This document shows positions 10,129 to 18,238 of a DNA stretch of 32,063 nt, one piece after another. Position numbers and translations under genes: made by a program. Source of the stretch: an uncultured Collinsella sp. (lineage in GTDB: Bacteria; Actinomycetota; Coriobacteriia; Coriobacteriales; Coriobacteriaceae); NCBI GenBank assembly GCA_900556605.1, contig USPC01000009.1, positions 1-32,063 on the forward strand. The letters run 5' to 3'. The notes under the pieces were generated by a model, which searched no databases, was not told the origin of the DNA, and saw nothing but the letters and a program-made list of their open reading frames with translations. Position 1 is the stretch's first letter; every line of letters starts with the position of its first letter.

Positions 10129-11376
10129 CTAGATCAGGTCCTCCGCATCATCGAAGGCGTCGGTGTCATGGACACCGCAGAAACGGGAGCCGGGACGGGC
10201 CTGGTTGCGGCACTGGATGCCGTCCTCGGACACGAACTCGCAGCGACGGACGTCCTCGTCCTCCTCGTCACCGATCAGGTCGGCGGCGGGCTCCTCGTGA
10301 ACGGGAACGTTCTTGAGGATGTCGGCGGCAAGGGTCTCGGACTTAATATCGATGTGCCAGCCGGTCAGGCGCGCGGCGAGGCGGGCGTTCTGGCCCTCCT
10401 TGCCGATGGCGAGCGAAAGCTGGTCATCGGGCACGATGACGCCGGCATAGGCCTTCTCCTCGTCGATAAGGACGCGGGTGACCTTGGCAGGCGACAGGGC
10501 GTTGGCAACGTAGACGGCCGGATCGGCATCCCACAGGATGACGTCGACGCGCTCGCCACGGAGCTCGCCCACGACGGCGCGAACACGGCTGCCCTTGGGG
10601 CCGACGCAGGCGCCCACGGGATCCAGGCGATCGTCGAGCGAATGGACGGCGACCTTGGAGCGCTGGCCGGGCTCGCGGGCAATCGACTTGATCTGGACGG
10701 TGCCCTCATAGATCTCGGGCACCTCCTGCTCAAACAGACGACGCATGAGCTCGGGGTGGGTGCGGGAGATGACAATCGGCGGACGGCTGTGCTCGCCACG
10801 GACCGGCTGCAGGTTGGAGTTGGGGTCGCGAACGTCGATGATCACGGCCTTGATGTGCTGGTTGTGCAGGTAGCGCTCGCCCATCGGACGCTCGTTGCGC
10901 TCGTTCTCGTAACGGCGCTGGTCGAAGTGCGGAAGCTCGGCCTCGACGCCCTCGCGAATCTTGACGATCGTGAAGTCGGGCGTGGACTGCAGCACGGTAC
11001 CGCTGATGAGGTCACCGATGCGGCCGGAGAACTCCTCGTAGATCTGCTCGCGGGCGGAGTTGCGCACGATGGCGTTGATCTCGGCCTTGGCGTGCTGGGC
11101 GGCGATGCGGCTCGTGTTCTTGGGAGTGACGTCGATCTCCTCGAACTCGGTGAAGTTGCCCTCCTCGTCCATGGAATCGTCGATCGGCTCCAGACGGTAG
11201 ACGTAGATCTTACCGGTGGTGCGGTCGATAGTCACCTTAGCGCCCCACTCAAGATGCAGGATCTCGGCATAGCTCTTGGCGAGCGACTGCTCCAGGCGGT
11301 CGATCAGGTAGAGCTGGTCGATGTGCTTCTCCTGGCAAAGCTCCATCAGGGCGGACATCATGTCGGATGCTGCCAT
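10129..11376 (-). CDS. nusA: Transcription termination/antitermination factor NusA with C-terminal Cys/His knuckle
   Basis: Binds RNA polymerase and nascent RNA to modulate pausing, termination and antitermination. It has the N-terminal domain, an S1 domain ([12 protein letters not shown]), KH1 ([20 protein letters not shown]) and KH2 ([15 protein letters not shown]). The acidic repeats of E. coli NusA are absent. The protein ends in an acidic linker and a C-x9-C-x10-C-x2-H motif ([11 protein letters not shown] ... CGVH) that is not a normal NusA element. The frame opens at 11409, but AAGGAAGGAAAG lies just before the ATG at 11376, which also sits 1 bp after the rimP stop, so that start is used (415 aa). 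ylxR is absent between nusA and infB. Confidence 0.95.
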   Translation of the reverse strand: MAASDMMSALMELCQEKHIDQLYLIDRLEQSLAKSYAEILHLEWGAKVTIDRTTGKIYVYRLEPIDDSMDEEGNFTEFEEIDVTPKNTSRIAAQHAKAEINAIVRNSAREQIYEEFSGRIGDLISGTVLQSTPDFTIVKIREGVEAELPHFDQRRYENERNERPMGERYLHNQHIKAVIIDVRDPNSNLQPVRGEHSRPPIVISRTHPELMRRLFEQEVPEIYEGTVQIKSIAREPGQRSKVAVHSLDDRLDPVGACVGPKGSRVRAVVGELRGERVDVILWDADPAVYVANALSPAKVTRVLIDEEKAYAGVIVPDDQLSLAIGKEGQNARLAARLTGWHIDIKSETLAADILKNVPVHEEPAADLIGDEEDEDVRRCEFVSEDGIQCRNQARPGSRFCGVHDTDAFDDAEDLI

Positions 11377-11377
11377 C

Positions 11378-11872
11378 TTACTTTCCTTCCTTCGCGGGCT
11401 TGAAGTCATAGGTGGGCTTCAACTTGCACTTCTTAACATCAGAGAAATCGAGGGTAACGGACTCGCCGTCCTCGAGCTCGAGGGTCACGTTCGTCTCGGT
11501 GGCGGCGGCAATCTTGCCGGCGTACTTGCGACGGCCCTCGGTGGCGGTGGAGGTGAGCTCGCAGTTCTCGCCCACAAAGCGGGCAAAGTCACGCGGGCGG
11601 CGCAACGGGCGCGCCATACCCGGGCTCGACACCTCGAGCGTATAGCTCGAAGAGATGGGGTCGAGCTCCTCAATCACATCGCCGACCCATTTGGTGTTGG
11701 CCGTGACGTCATTGAGCGACAGGCTCTGACCCTCGGCACCCTCGATACGCACACGCACGCAGGGGGCCTTGGTGGCACCCACGAGCTCAACGTCGACGAT
11801 GTCGATATCGTGCTGGGGAGCAACGGCCTCGAGCGCGTCGATGATCGCCTGCTCGGTCTTGGTCTTGACCAT
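11378..11872 (-). CDS. rimP: Ribosome maturation factor RimP
   Basis: Assists 30S assembly. Family motifs are IVDVELVG in the N-terminal alpha/beta domain and YTLEVSSPGMARPL at the domain junction, followed by an Sm-like C-terminal domain (KYAGKIAAATETNVTLELEDG). The open frame extends to 12115, but the upstream part has no family similarity and contains the promoter and leader hairpin. GGAGGTG lies 6 bp before the ATG at 11872, giving a 164-aa protein of normal size. It is the first gene of the operon, directly in front of nusA. Confidence 0.93.
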   Translation of the reverse strand: MVKTKTEQAIIDALEAVAPQHDIDIVDVELVGATKAPCVRVRIEGAEGQSLSLNDVTANTKWVGDVIEELDPISSSYTLEVSSPGMARPLRRPRDFARFVGENCELTSTATEGRRKYAGKIAAATETNVTLELEDGESVTLDFSDVKKCKLKPTYDFKPAKEGK

Positions 11873-11892
11873 TGCGGCACCTCCATCCATAC

Positions 11893-11925
11893 AAAAAAGA
11901 AGCGGGGCCGAAACCCCACTTCTTT
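11893..11925 (-). terminator. Terminator-like hairpin in the rimP-nusA-infB leader (possible attenuator)
   Basis: On the minus strand a 12-bp stem (11896-11907 with 11914-11925, one mismatch) with a 6-nt loop is followed by TTTTTT. It stands only 21 bp before the rimP start and downstream of the promoter at 11951-11979, so a transcript from that promoter must pass it. It could be a NusA-responsive attenuator; alternatively it stops read-through from upstream. Confidence 0.75.
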
Positions 11926-11950
11926 CAATTACAACTTCATTTGCAAGCAA

Positions 11951-11979
11951 ACTATACCAATAGCTGCGGAAACGTGCAA
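11951..11979 (-). promoter_or_regulatory. Sigma-70 promoter of the rimP-nusA-infB operon
   Basis: The minus strand has TTGCAC (-35), a 17-bp spacer and TATAGT (-10). Initiation would fall near 11944, giving a leader of about 70 nt that contains the terminator-like hairpin at 11893-11925. Confidence 0.7.
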
Positions 11980-12063
11980 GCACAGTACGAATCTGCAGGT
12001 CAGCGTGCGCACAGCTTCTCCACAAGAATAGGACAATTGGCCGAAGGCACCTAGGCAGGTACA

Positions 12064-12102
12064 TGCAAAACGAGGGACGACCCAACCGGATCGCCCCTCG
12101 TC
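12064..12102 (-). terminator. Rho-independent terminator of leuS
   Basis: About 30 bp after the leuS stop, the minus strand has a stem of about 13 bp (12070-12083 with 12088-12101, with small mismatches) around a 4-nt loop, followed by TTTTG. It separates leuS from the rimP operon promoter. Confidence 0.75.
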
Positions 12103-12130
12103 TTTTATGCGTCAATTATGCTCGCAGTGC

Positions 12131-14707
12131 TTACTTGACCACCAGGTTGACCAGCTTGCCGGGCACGCAGATAGCCTTGACGACCGTCTTGCCCTCAAGC
12201 CACTTGGCGACGGCGGCCTCGGCGGCAGCCTGCATCTCCTCATTGGAGGCATCGCAGGCCACATCGATGCGGCCGCGGACCTTGCCGAGCACCTGGACGA
12301 CGATCTGCACCGTGTCCTCGATGGACTCGGCCAGGTCGAACTCGGGCCAGGCGGCGGTATAGGCGTTGCCCTCGCAGCCGAGTGCCTCGTGCCATAGCTC
12401 GTCGGCCCAGAACGGGCAGATGGGCGCCAGGACGCTCACGATGTCCTTGGCTACGCCGTAGCACAGAGCCTTGTCGCGGTCGGCACCCTCGGTGGCGTTG
12501 AGGTAGGCGCTCGCCGCGTTGACGAGCTCCATGACGGCCGAGATCGCGGTGTTGAACTGGCCGCGATCGAAGTCCTCGGTGCACTTGGCGATGGTGCGGT
12601 GACGCTCGCGGTAGAGCTTCATCGCGACCTCGTCGAGCACGGACTTGTCGAAGGCCACGCTGGCGTCACCCGACTGGACGAGCTGCCACACGATACGCCA
12701 GGCGCGCTTGATAAAGCGGTTGGCGCCCTCGACGGCCTTGGGATCCCAGTCGAAGTCCTTCTCGGGCGGGGCGATAAACAGGATCGCCAGACGCATGGTA
12801 TCGGCGCCGTAGGGCTCGATAACCGAGCTCGGGGGCACGACGTTGCCCTTGGACTTGGACATGGTGTCGCCGTTCTCGTCCTTGACCATGCCCTGGCACA
12901 GCAGGTTGGTAAAGGGCTCGTCCACGCTCAGCAAACCCAGATCGCGCAGTGCCTTGGTAAAGAAGCGGCTGTAGAGCAGATGCAAAATGGCATGCTCGAT
13001 GCCGCCGATGTAGTTATCGACGGGCATCCAACGGTCGGCCGCCTCGCGGGAGAAGGGCAGCTCGGTGTTGTGCGGATCGGTATAGCGCAGGTAATACCAG
13101 CTGGAGCAGGTGAAGGTGTCCATGGTATCGGTCTCACGCTTGGCCGGGCGACCGCAGACCGGGCAGGTGGTCTCGTAGAACTCCTTGCACTCGGCAAGGG
13201 TCTCGCCGGCGCCCAGGTCCAGGTTCTCGGGCAGCGTCACCGGCAGCTGGTCCTCGGGCACGGGCACGATGCCGCAGTGCTCGCAGTGGATGGCCGGGAT
13301 GGGGTTGCCCCAATAGCGCTGGCGGCTGATGAGCCAGTCGCGCAGGCGGAACTCGACTTTGCGACGACCGCAGCCCATGGCCTCGAGGTCGGCCACGATG
13401 GCAGCCTCGCCCTCGGAGTGCTTACCGCCGCGCATGCCGGTGTACTTGCCGGACTGGACGAGCGTGCCCTCGGCAGCGTGGGCGCAATCCCAGTCGACGG
13501 TCTCGGCATGGAAGGTATCGATGGTCTCGCCGCTGGCCTCGACAGCAGCGCGGTCGTCATCGTCCAGGATGATCGGCACGATCGGCAGGTCGTACTTGCG
13601 GGCAAACTCAAAGTCGCGCTGGTCGCCGCAGGGAACGGCCATGACGGCTCCGGTGCCGTAGTCGGCAACGACATAATCGGCAACCCACACGGGAACCTTC
13701 TCACCGTTGACGGGGTTCACCACGTAGCGGCCGGTAAAGGCACCGTGCTTCTCGAGGGTGCCCTTGGCACGTTCGACGGCAGAGATATGCTTGGAGTCCT
13801 CGACGATCTTGGTGACGGCCTCCTCGTACTCCGTACCCTCGACGAGCTCGTGCAGACGAGCGTACTCGGGAGCCAGGACGAAGAAGGACACGCCAAAGAG
13901 CGTATCGGCACGCGTGGTGAAGACGGTGATCTTGCCCTCGTCGCCCTCGATGGGCTCGCCATCCTGGTCGCACAGGGTAAAGTCAACCTCGGCGCCCTCG
14001 GAGCGACCGATCCAGTTGGCCTGCATCTGCTTGACGCGCTCGGGCCAGCCGGGGAGCTTCTCCAGGTCGTCGAGCAGCTCCTGGGAGTACTCGGTAATCT
14101 TGAAGTACCACTGCTCAAGGTCGCGCTTCTCGGGCTCGGTGCCGCAGCGCCAGCACTTGCCCTCGGTGACCTGCTCGTTGGCCAGAACGGTCTTGCAGTT
14201 AGGGCACCAGTTGACCGGGTTCTTCTTGCGGTAGACCAGGCCCTTTTCCCACAGTTTCTCAAAGATCCACTGGCCCCAGCGGTAGTAGTCGGGGCTGCAG
14301 GTCTTGACCATGCGATCCAGATCGTAGGAGAAGCCCATGCGCTTCATCGTGGCGAGCGCCTGGTCCATATTCTTATACGTCCAGGCGGCAGCCTGCGTGT
14401 TGTGCTTGATGGCGGCGTTCTCGGCGGGCAGGCCAAAGGCGTCAAAGCCGATGGGATGCAGCACGTCGTAGCCGCGCATGCGGGCCTGACGGGCCATGGC
14501 ATCGCCGATGGTATAGTTGCGAGCGTGGCCCATGTGCAGGTCGCCCGACGGATACGGGAACATCTCGAGCACGTACTTCTTGGGCTTGCTGTCGTCGGTG
14601 TCGACGGCAAAGAGGTTGGAGTCCTCCCAGGCCTTCATCCACCGGGACTCAATGGCCTGCGCGTCGTAGGCAGGGATCTCGTCCTTATGATCTGTGCAAT
14701 CGCACAT
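12131..14707 (-). CDS. leuS: Leucyl-tRNA synthetase
   Basis: Class I synthetase charging tRNA-Leu. The HIGH motif is HMGH at residues 58-61 ([14 protein letters not shown]). The signature loop is TMSKSKGN near residue 615, with Thr in place of the first Lys of KMSKS. Zinc-type Cys pairs occur at NWCPNCK and CWRCG, and at IHCEHCG. The CP1 editing domain is present ([14 protein letters not shown]). The C-terminal anticodon-binding and LeuRS C-terminal domains end in [12 protein letters not shown]. At 858 aa it is a full-length bacterial-type enzyme. The ATG is preceded by AAAGGAGCTGAT. The odd feature is the 119-nt palindrome 24 bp upstream. Confidence 0.97.
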   Translation of the reverse strand: MCDCTDHKDEIPAYDAQAIESRWMKAWEDSNLFAVDTDDSKPKKYVLEMFPYPSGDLHMGHARNYTIGDAMARQARMRGYDVLHPIGFDAFGLPAENAAIKHNTQAAAWTYKNMDQALATMKRMGFSYDLDRMVKTCSPDYYRWGQWIFEKLWEKGLVYRKKNPVNWCPNCKTVLANEQVTEGKCWRCGTEPEKRDLEQWYFKITEYSQELLDDLEKLPGWPERVKQMQANWIGRSEGAEVDFTLCDQDGEPIEGDEGKITVFTTRADTLFGVSFFVLAPEYARLHELVEGTEYEEAVTKIVEDSKHISAVERAKGTLEKHGAFTGRYVVNPVNGEKVPVWVADYVVADYGTGAVMAVPCGDQRDFEFARKYDLPIVPIILDDDDRAAVEASGETIDTFHAETVDWDCAHAAEGTLVQSGKYTGMRGGKHSEGEAAIVADLEAMGCGRRKVEFRLRDWLISRQRYWGNPIPAIHCEHCGIVPVPEDQLPVTLPENLDLGAGETLAECKEFYETTCPVCGRPAKRETDTMDTFTCSSWYYLRYTDPHNTELPFSREAADRWMPVDNYIGGIEHAILHLLYSRFFTKALRDLGLLSVDEPFTNLLCQGMVKDENGDTMSKSKGNVVPPSSVIEPYGADTMRLAILFIAPPEKDFDWDPKAVEGANRFIKRAWRIVWQLVQSGDASVAFDKSVLDEVAMKLYRERHRTIAKCTEDFDRGQFNTAISAVMELVNAASAYLNATEGADRDKALCYGVAKDIVSVLAPICPFWADELWHEALGCEGNAYTAAWPEFDLAESIEDTVQIVVQVLGKVRGRIDVACDASNEEMQAAAEAAVAKWLEGKTVVKAICVPGKLVNLVVK

Positions 14708-14730
14708 ATCAGCTCCTTTAATCTTAGCTG

Positions 14731-14849
14731 GGGTCGGGCGGCTTGGCTTTATTCGCTACTGCGGACAGTCCTGCGCAAGACGAAGAGCACATTAAGTGCT
14801 CTTCTTTGCGTGCGGAACTTGTAGCGAACAAAGCCAAGCCGCCCGACCC
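14731..14849. repeat. 119-nt near-perfect palindrome upstream of leuS
   Basis: The outer arms 14731-14759 and 14821-14849 are 29 nt long and complementary apart from one G-T type position. Inside them a second stem (around 14782-14790 with 14796-14804, GAAGAGCAC against GTGCTCTTC) closes a 5-nt loop. The whole element could fold into one long hairpin or cruciform. It contains no T-box signature and no T-tract. It lies between the guaB terminator and leuS, so it may be in the leuS leader, or it may be a MITE/REP-like insertion. Confidence 0.85.
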
Positions 14850-14882
14850 TAAGGTTAACTTGACTGATGATAGCAAATACGA

Positions 14883-14918
14883 CAAGCGAGATGCCTGCGA
14901 CTTGCAGGCATCTCGCTT
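14883..14918 (-). terminator. Terminator after guaB
   Basis: A perfect 13-bp stem (14886-14898 with 14904-14916) with a 5-nt loop lies about 50 bp after the guaB stop. On the minus strand it is followed by TTGTCG. The plus strand has CTTTAT after it, so it may work in both directions. Confidence 0.72.
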
Positions 14919-14967
14919 TATCTAAATAACGTGGTTGATACTCAACCTTTGATATGCAGCTCTTACC

Positions 14968-16479
14968 TTATCGATAGGAAACGCTCTGCTGGGAGTCTTT
15001 CACGACTACGTCGTGGGCGCCGCCTTCGACGATCGAGGTCGAGCTCACCAGGGTCAGGCGCGCCTTTTCCTGGAGCTCGGGGATCGAGAGGGCACCGCAG
15101 TTGCACATCGTGGACTTGACCTTGTAGAGTGTGCCGCCCACGCCGTCCTTGAGGGAACCGGCGTAGGGAACGTAGGAGTCGACGCCCTCGACGAAGCTGA
15201 GCTTCGCGGCGCCGCCCAGGTCGTAGCGCTGCCAGTTGCGGGCACGCGCAGAACCCTCGCCCCAGTACTCCTTCATGTACTGACCGTTCACGTTGACGCG
15301 CTCGGTCGGGCTCTCGTCAAAGCGGGCGAAGTAGCGGCCCAGCATCATAAAGTCGGCACCCATGGCAAGGGCGAGCGTCATGTGGTAGTCGTAGACGATG
15401 CCGCCGTCGGAGCACACGGGCACGTAGACGCCGGTCTCCTCGTAGTACTCGTCACGGGCGCGGCAGACGTCGATCAGCGCGGTAGCCTGGCCACGGCCGA
15501 TGCCCTTGGTCTCGCGGGTAATGCAGATGGAACCGCCGCCGATACCGACCTTGATGAAGTCGGCGCCGCAATCTGCCAGGAAGCGGAAGCCCTCGGCGTC
15601 GACGACGTTACCGGCACCGACCTTGACGTCCTCGCCGTAGTTGGCGCGAATCCACTCGATGGTGCGCTTCTGCCACTCGCTGAAGCCCTCGGAGGAGTCG
15701 ATGCACAGGACATCGGCACCAGCCTCGATGAGCAGCGGCACGCGCTCGGCATAGTCGCGGGTGTTGATACCGGCGCCGACCATGTAGCGCTTGTCGCCGT
15801 CGAGCAGCTCGTTGGGGTTGGTCTTGTGGCTGTCGTAGTCCTTGCGGAAGACAATGCCCATCAGGTGATCGTTGTCGTCGACGATGGGCAGAGCGTTGAG
15901 CTTGTTGTCCCAGATGACGTCGTTGGCAACCTTGAGGCTGATGTTCTTGTCGCCCACGATGAGCTGCTCACGCGGGGTCATGAACTCGGAGACCTTCGTC
16001 TGGTGGTCATCGCGACTGGGGCGATAGTCACGGCTGGTGACGATGCCCAGGAGCTTACCCTTGGGAGTGCCGTCGTCGGTGACCGGCATGGTGGAGTGGC
16101 CGGTCTTCTCCTTGAGCTCGATGACCTGCTCCATGGTCATGTCAGGGGTCAGCGTGGAATCGGACTGAACGAAACCAGCCTTGTGATCCTTGACGGCCTT
16201 GACCATGGCGGCCTCGGACTCGGCGCTCTGGGAACCGTAGATGAAGGACAGGCCGCCCTCGGTAGCGAGCGCGACACCCATGTCGACGCCCGAGACGGAC
16301 TGCATGATGGCGGAAACCATGGGGATGTTCAGGGTGATTGCCGGCTTCTCACCGCGCTTAAAGCGGGTTAACGGCGTCTTAAGAGAGACGTTGTTGGGGA
16401 TGCACTGCGAGGACGAGTAACCAGGGACCAGCAGATACTCCGAAAACGTGTGGGACTCACCGGGAAAGAACGTAGCCAT
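14968..16479 (-). CDS. guaB: IMP dehydrogenase, divergent Tritrichomonas-like type
   Basis: Oxidises IMP to XMP with NAD, the committed step of guanine nucleotide synthesis. The catalytic loop [18 protein letters not shown] places the nucleophile at Cys319, and the flap segment NWQRYD places Arg418 and Tyr419. Two CBS domains sit in the middle ([20 protein letters not shown] and [22 protein letters not shown]). The 503-aa length, these residue numbers and the segments [22 protein letters not shown] and [10 protein letters not shown] recall the protozoan T. foetus enzyme rather than B. subtilis or E. coli GuaB; that comparison is from memory. The start is ATG with an excellent AAAGGAGAAAC. It is monocistronic, with its own promoter and terminator. 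Confidence 0.96.
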   Translation of the reverse strand: MATFFPGESHTFSEYLLVPGYSSSQCIPNNVSLKTPLTRFKRGEKPAITLNIPMVSAIMQSVSGVDMGVALATEGGLSFIYGSQSAESEAAMVKAVKDHKAGFVQSDSTLTPDMTMEQVIELKEKTGHSTMPVTDDGTPKGKLLGIVTSRDYRPSRDDHQTKVSEFMTPREQLIVGDKNISLKVANDVIWDNKLNALPIVDDNDHLMGIVFRKDYDSHKTNPNELLDGDKRYMVGAGINTRDYAERVPLLIEAGADVLCIDSSEGFSEWQKRTIEWIRANYGEDVKVGAGNVVDAEGFRFLADCGADFIKVGIGGGSICITRETKGIGRGQATALIDVCRARDEYYEETGVYVPVCSDGGIVYDYHMTLALAMGADFMMLGRYFARFDESPTERVNVNGQYMKEYWGEGSARARNWQRYDLGGAAKLSFVEGVDSYVPYAGSLKDGVGGTLYKVKSTMCNCGALSIPELQEKARLTLVSSTSIVEGGAHDVVVKDSQQSVSYR

Positions 16480-16558
16480 GTTTCTCCTTTTTCCATGCGA
16501 CCGGTCGGCTGCAGGCCTCGTAGGACCCAGCCCAACCTTGGGCGCCCAATACTGGGGA

Positions 16559-16587
16559 AGTATCTTAACGCACTTTGACTGCTACAA
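16559..16587 (-). promoter_or_regulatory. Possible guaB promoter
   Basis: The minus strand has TTGTAG (-35) and GATACT (-10) with 17-bp spacing, about 80 bp before the guaB start. Both boxes are imperfect. A plus-strand TACAAT that could serve the divergent ModE-like gene overlaps the -35. The leader between it and guaB contains several short perfect palindromes, including GCCCAACCTTGGGC at 16530-16543. Confidence 0.4.
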
Positions 16588-16672
16588 TGCATGATTTAAG
16601 AAGAGCACACGAGGGCTTGACGCAGGCTTTGCGTTTGCCCAGCAAACACTTTAGCGGGGAGACGTGGAGCAT

Positions 16673-17017
16673 ATGAAGTACAAGACGACGGCAAAGTTGG
16701 TCATTCAAGCGTGCGACAAGGATCTGCCGGGCGTGTTCGGCCACGGCTGCGTCTTGCTGCTGCAGGGTATTGCCCGTGAGCACTCGCTCAACCGCGCCGC
16801 CAAGAGCATGGGCATGGCGTATTCCAAGGCCTGGCGTATTGTAAACGAGGCCGAAGGCCAGCTAGGCTGCAAGCTCATCGAGCGCGACGGCGCCCGCGGG
16901 TCCACGCTCACGCCCGCCGGAGAGCGAGCCATAGCGGCCTACGAGGAGCTGCAGACCGACATCAACAACGTCATCGCCACCAAAGCCAACGCCCTCATCG
17001 CCAGCATCAAAGAGTAG
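16673..17017 (+). CDS. ModE-N-like winged-helix transcriptional regulator
   Basis: A small stand-alone regulator (114 aa from the ATG) with the LysR/ModE-type helix-turn-helix of molybdate regulators: SLNRAAKSMGMAYSKAWRIVNEAEGQLG at about residues 39-66, then the wing LIERDGARGSTLTPAGERAIAAYEEL. The C-terminal molybdate-binding (Mop/TOBE) domains of full ModE are missing, so the ligand is unknown. It is the only clear plus-strand gene here, divergent from guaB. The frame also allows a GTG at 16664; GGGGAG lies between 4 and 13 bp before the candidates, so the start is not certain. No molybdenum transport or enzyme gene is nearby, and its target is unknown. Confidence 0.85.
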   Translation: MKYKTTAKLVIQACDKDLPGVFGHGCVLLLQGIAREHSLNRAAKSMGMAYSKAWRIVNEAEGQLGCKLIERDGARGSTLTPAGERAIAAYEELQTDINNVIATKANALIASIKE

Positions 17018-17056
17018 CCAATTTGGACGGGGCTTTTTAGCTACCCAACCCCTTCT

Positions 17057-17131
17057 CATAAGTTGCGGTGAAATAGGGACTGTTTATGCGGTTAAAGCCG
17101 TAAATCAATCCCTATTTCACCGCAACTTATG
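17057..17131. repeat. REP-like palindrome with perfect 23-bp arms
   Basis: Positions 17057-17079 and 17109-17131 are exact reverse complements; the 29-nt centre can continue pairing imperfectly (TGTTTATGCGG against CCGTAAATCA). It lies between the convergent ends of the ModE-like gene and the PLP-fold gene. It has no T-tract of its own, though it may still protect or terminate the flanking transcripts. No transposase is present in the window. Confidence 0.85.
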
Positions 17132-17149
17132 GAGTCGAGGATGATTTAG

Positions 17150-18142
17150 CTAGTTGCGGAGGGCGTTGTCTAGGGTGGCGGCCACGATCAGGGGGTTGTC
17201 GGTGCCGGCGAAGAGGCGGATGGTGCTCCCCTGCTTGCCACGTGGAGCCGAAAGGCGCGTTGTTGGGCCGCCTGCGGGTGATGTGCGGAATTCATCCGGC
17301 AGCATGCTGAAGAATTCGCCCGCGGTGCAGTCCATCAGGTCAAATTCAACTGCCGGGCCAAAGCCGTGCTCGAGGATTCCCGTTGCAACCGCGTGGTCGG
17401 GATGCGAGGTCAGCCCAGGATAGCGCACGCCGTGCACTATCTCGTTCGCGGCCAAATACTCGGCCAGTGCACGCGCGCGGTCGAAGTGTGCCTGCATGCG
17501 GGTGTCGAGCGTATCGAGCCCGTGCTCTAGAACCTCAGCCTCATCGGAGGACAAGTCGAGTGCGGCCAATCCGCACCCCTCGAGCAGCGCATGCGCGCAC
17601 TCGGCAGCAGCATCCACACGATGGCGCTTGAGCTGCGAGCGTGCGACCGATACGGCAACGAGCTTGCGAGGAGCCTTACCGGCGCACACACGGTCGAGTG
17701 CTTCAAGCGACAGGACGGCACCCAAACGCAGCGGATCGCACCCAAAGAGGCCAGCCACGGTGTTATCCACTACGAGCAGCGCATGAGCCTCACGCGCTGC
17801 GCGGCCTAACGCACGAAGATCGGGAACGAGCAAACCAAACCCGCCGATAGAGTTGACGAACCACCACAGGTGCGGCCCCTCGGCATCAAACGAAGCATCA
17901 AAGCCCTCGGACGCAGCAGCAAACGCGGCAGCCGACGGCTCCCCCACCATAGCCACGTCGCAGGCATCAAAGCCGTGCGCAAACGCATCGGCAAAGTCGT
18001 CCGCAAAGGCAACCAGACGATCACCGGGACGCACAATCCCCAACAGAGACAGCGCCGCCGGCACATGCGGGGTCGCAACAAGACGCGCCTCACGCGAGCC
18101 GGCCCTCAAAGCCCAAGCCTCTTCTAGCTGCTGTACATCCAC
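17150..18142 (-). CDS. Degenerate Cys/Met-metabolism PLP-fold protein
   Basis: Similar in layout to cystathionine gamma-synthase/beta-lyase family enzymes: LLVVDNTVAGLFGCDPLRLGA matches the PLP-Asp segment, VRYPGLTSHPDHAVA matches the family's YPGLxSHPxH segment, and IRLFAGTDNPLIV matches the C-terminal LSVGxExxxD segment. However, where the family has SATKY with the PLP lysine, this protein reads EALDRV, so the lysine appears to be Arg, and the N-terminus is about 50 residues short. It may be a pseudoenzyme. Start: the frame runs up to a TTG at 18166 and an ATG at 18160, but AAGGGA is placed for a GTG at 18142, which is used. A terminator hairpin lies 22 bp upstream, so expression is unclear. 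Confidence 0.75.
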   Translation of the reverse strand: MDVQQLEEAWALRAGSREARLVATPHVPAALSLLGIVRPGDRLVAFADDFADAFAHGFDACDVAMVGEPSAAAFAAASEGFDASFDAEGPHLWWFVNSIGGFGLLVPDLRALGRAAREAHALLVVDNTVAGLFGCDPLRLGAVLSLEALDRVCAGKAPRKLVAVSVARSQLKRHRVDAAAECAHALLEGCGLAALDLSSDEAEVLEHGLDTLDTRMQAHFDRARALAEYLAANEIVHGVRYPGLTSHPDHAVATGILEHGFGPAVEFDLMDCTAGEFFSMLPDEFRTSPAGGPTTRLSAPRGKQGSTIRLFAGTDNPLIVAATLDNALRN

Positions 18143-18163
18143 AAGGCACCGTCCCTTCATAAA

Positions 18164-18200
18164 CAAAAACCCACGATGCGGGTGTTCCCCGCATCGTGGG
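18164..18200 (-). terminator. Terminator after the GH32 gene
   Basis: On the minus strand a perfect 13-bp GC-rich stem (18170-18182 with 18188-18200) with a 5-nt loop is followed by TTTTTGTTT. It ends the sucrose operon. It also stands immediately before the next gene's ribosome-binding site. A TATACT that could be a -10 box lies just upstream at about 18211-18216, so the hairpin could alternatively act as a leader attenuator for the PLP-fold gene. Confidence 0.88.
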
Positions 18201-18238
18201 CAACGGCTGCAGTATAGCGCCGATATGCGACAAATCGC

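Noticed and set aside
11873..12115. N-terminal extension of RimP
   Set aside because: The upstream codons have no family similarity and contain the promoter and leader hairpin; a proper Shine-Dalgarno is in front of the ATG at 11872.
12599..14824. 741-codon open frame opposite leuS
   Set aside because: It mirrors the codon structure of leuS on the other strand, has no recognisable domain and no plausible start context; long antisense frames are expected in GC-rich genes.
14708..14860. T-box riboswitch controlling leuS
   Set aside because: The leader is dominated by a palindrome; I see no T-box sequence (the conserved TGGNACCGCG core), no specifier-loop layout and no terminator T-tract before leuS.
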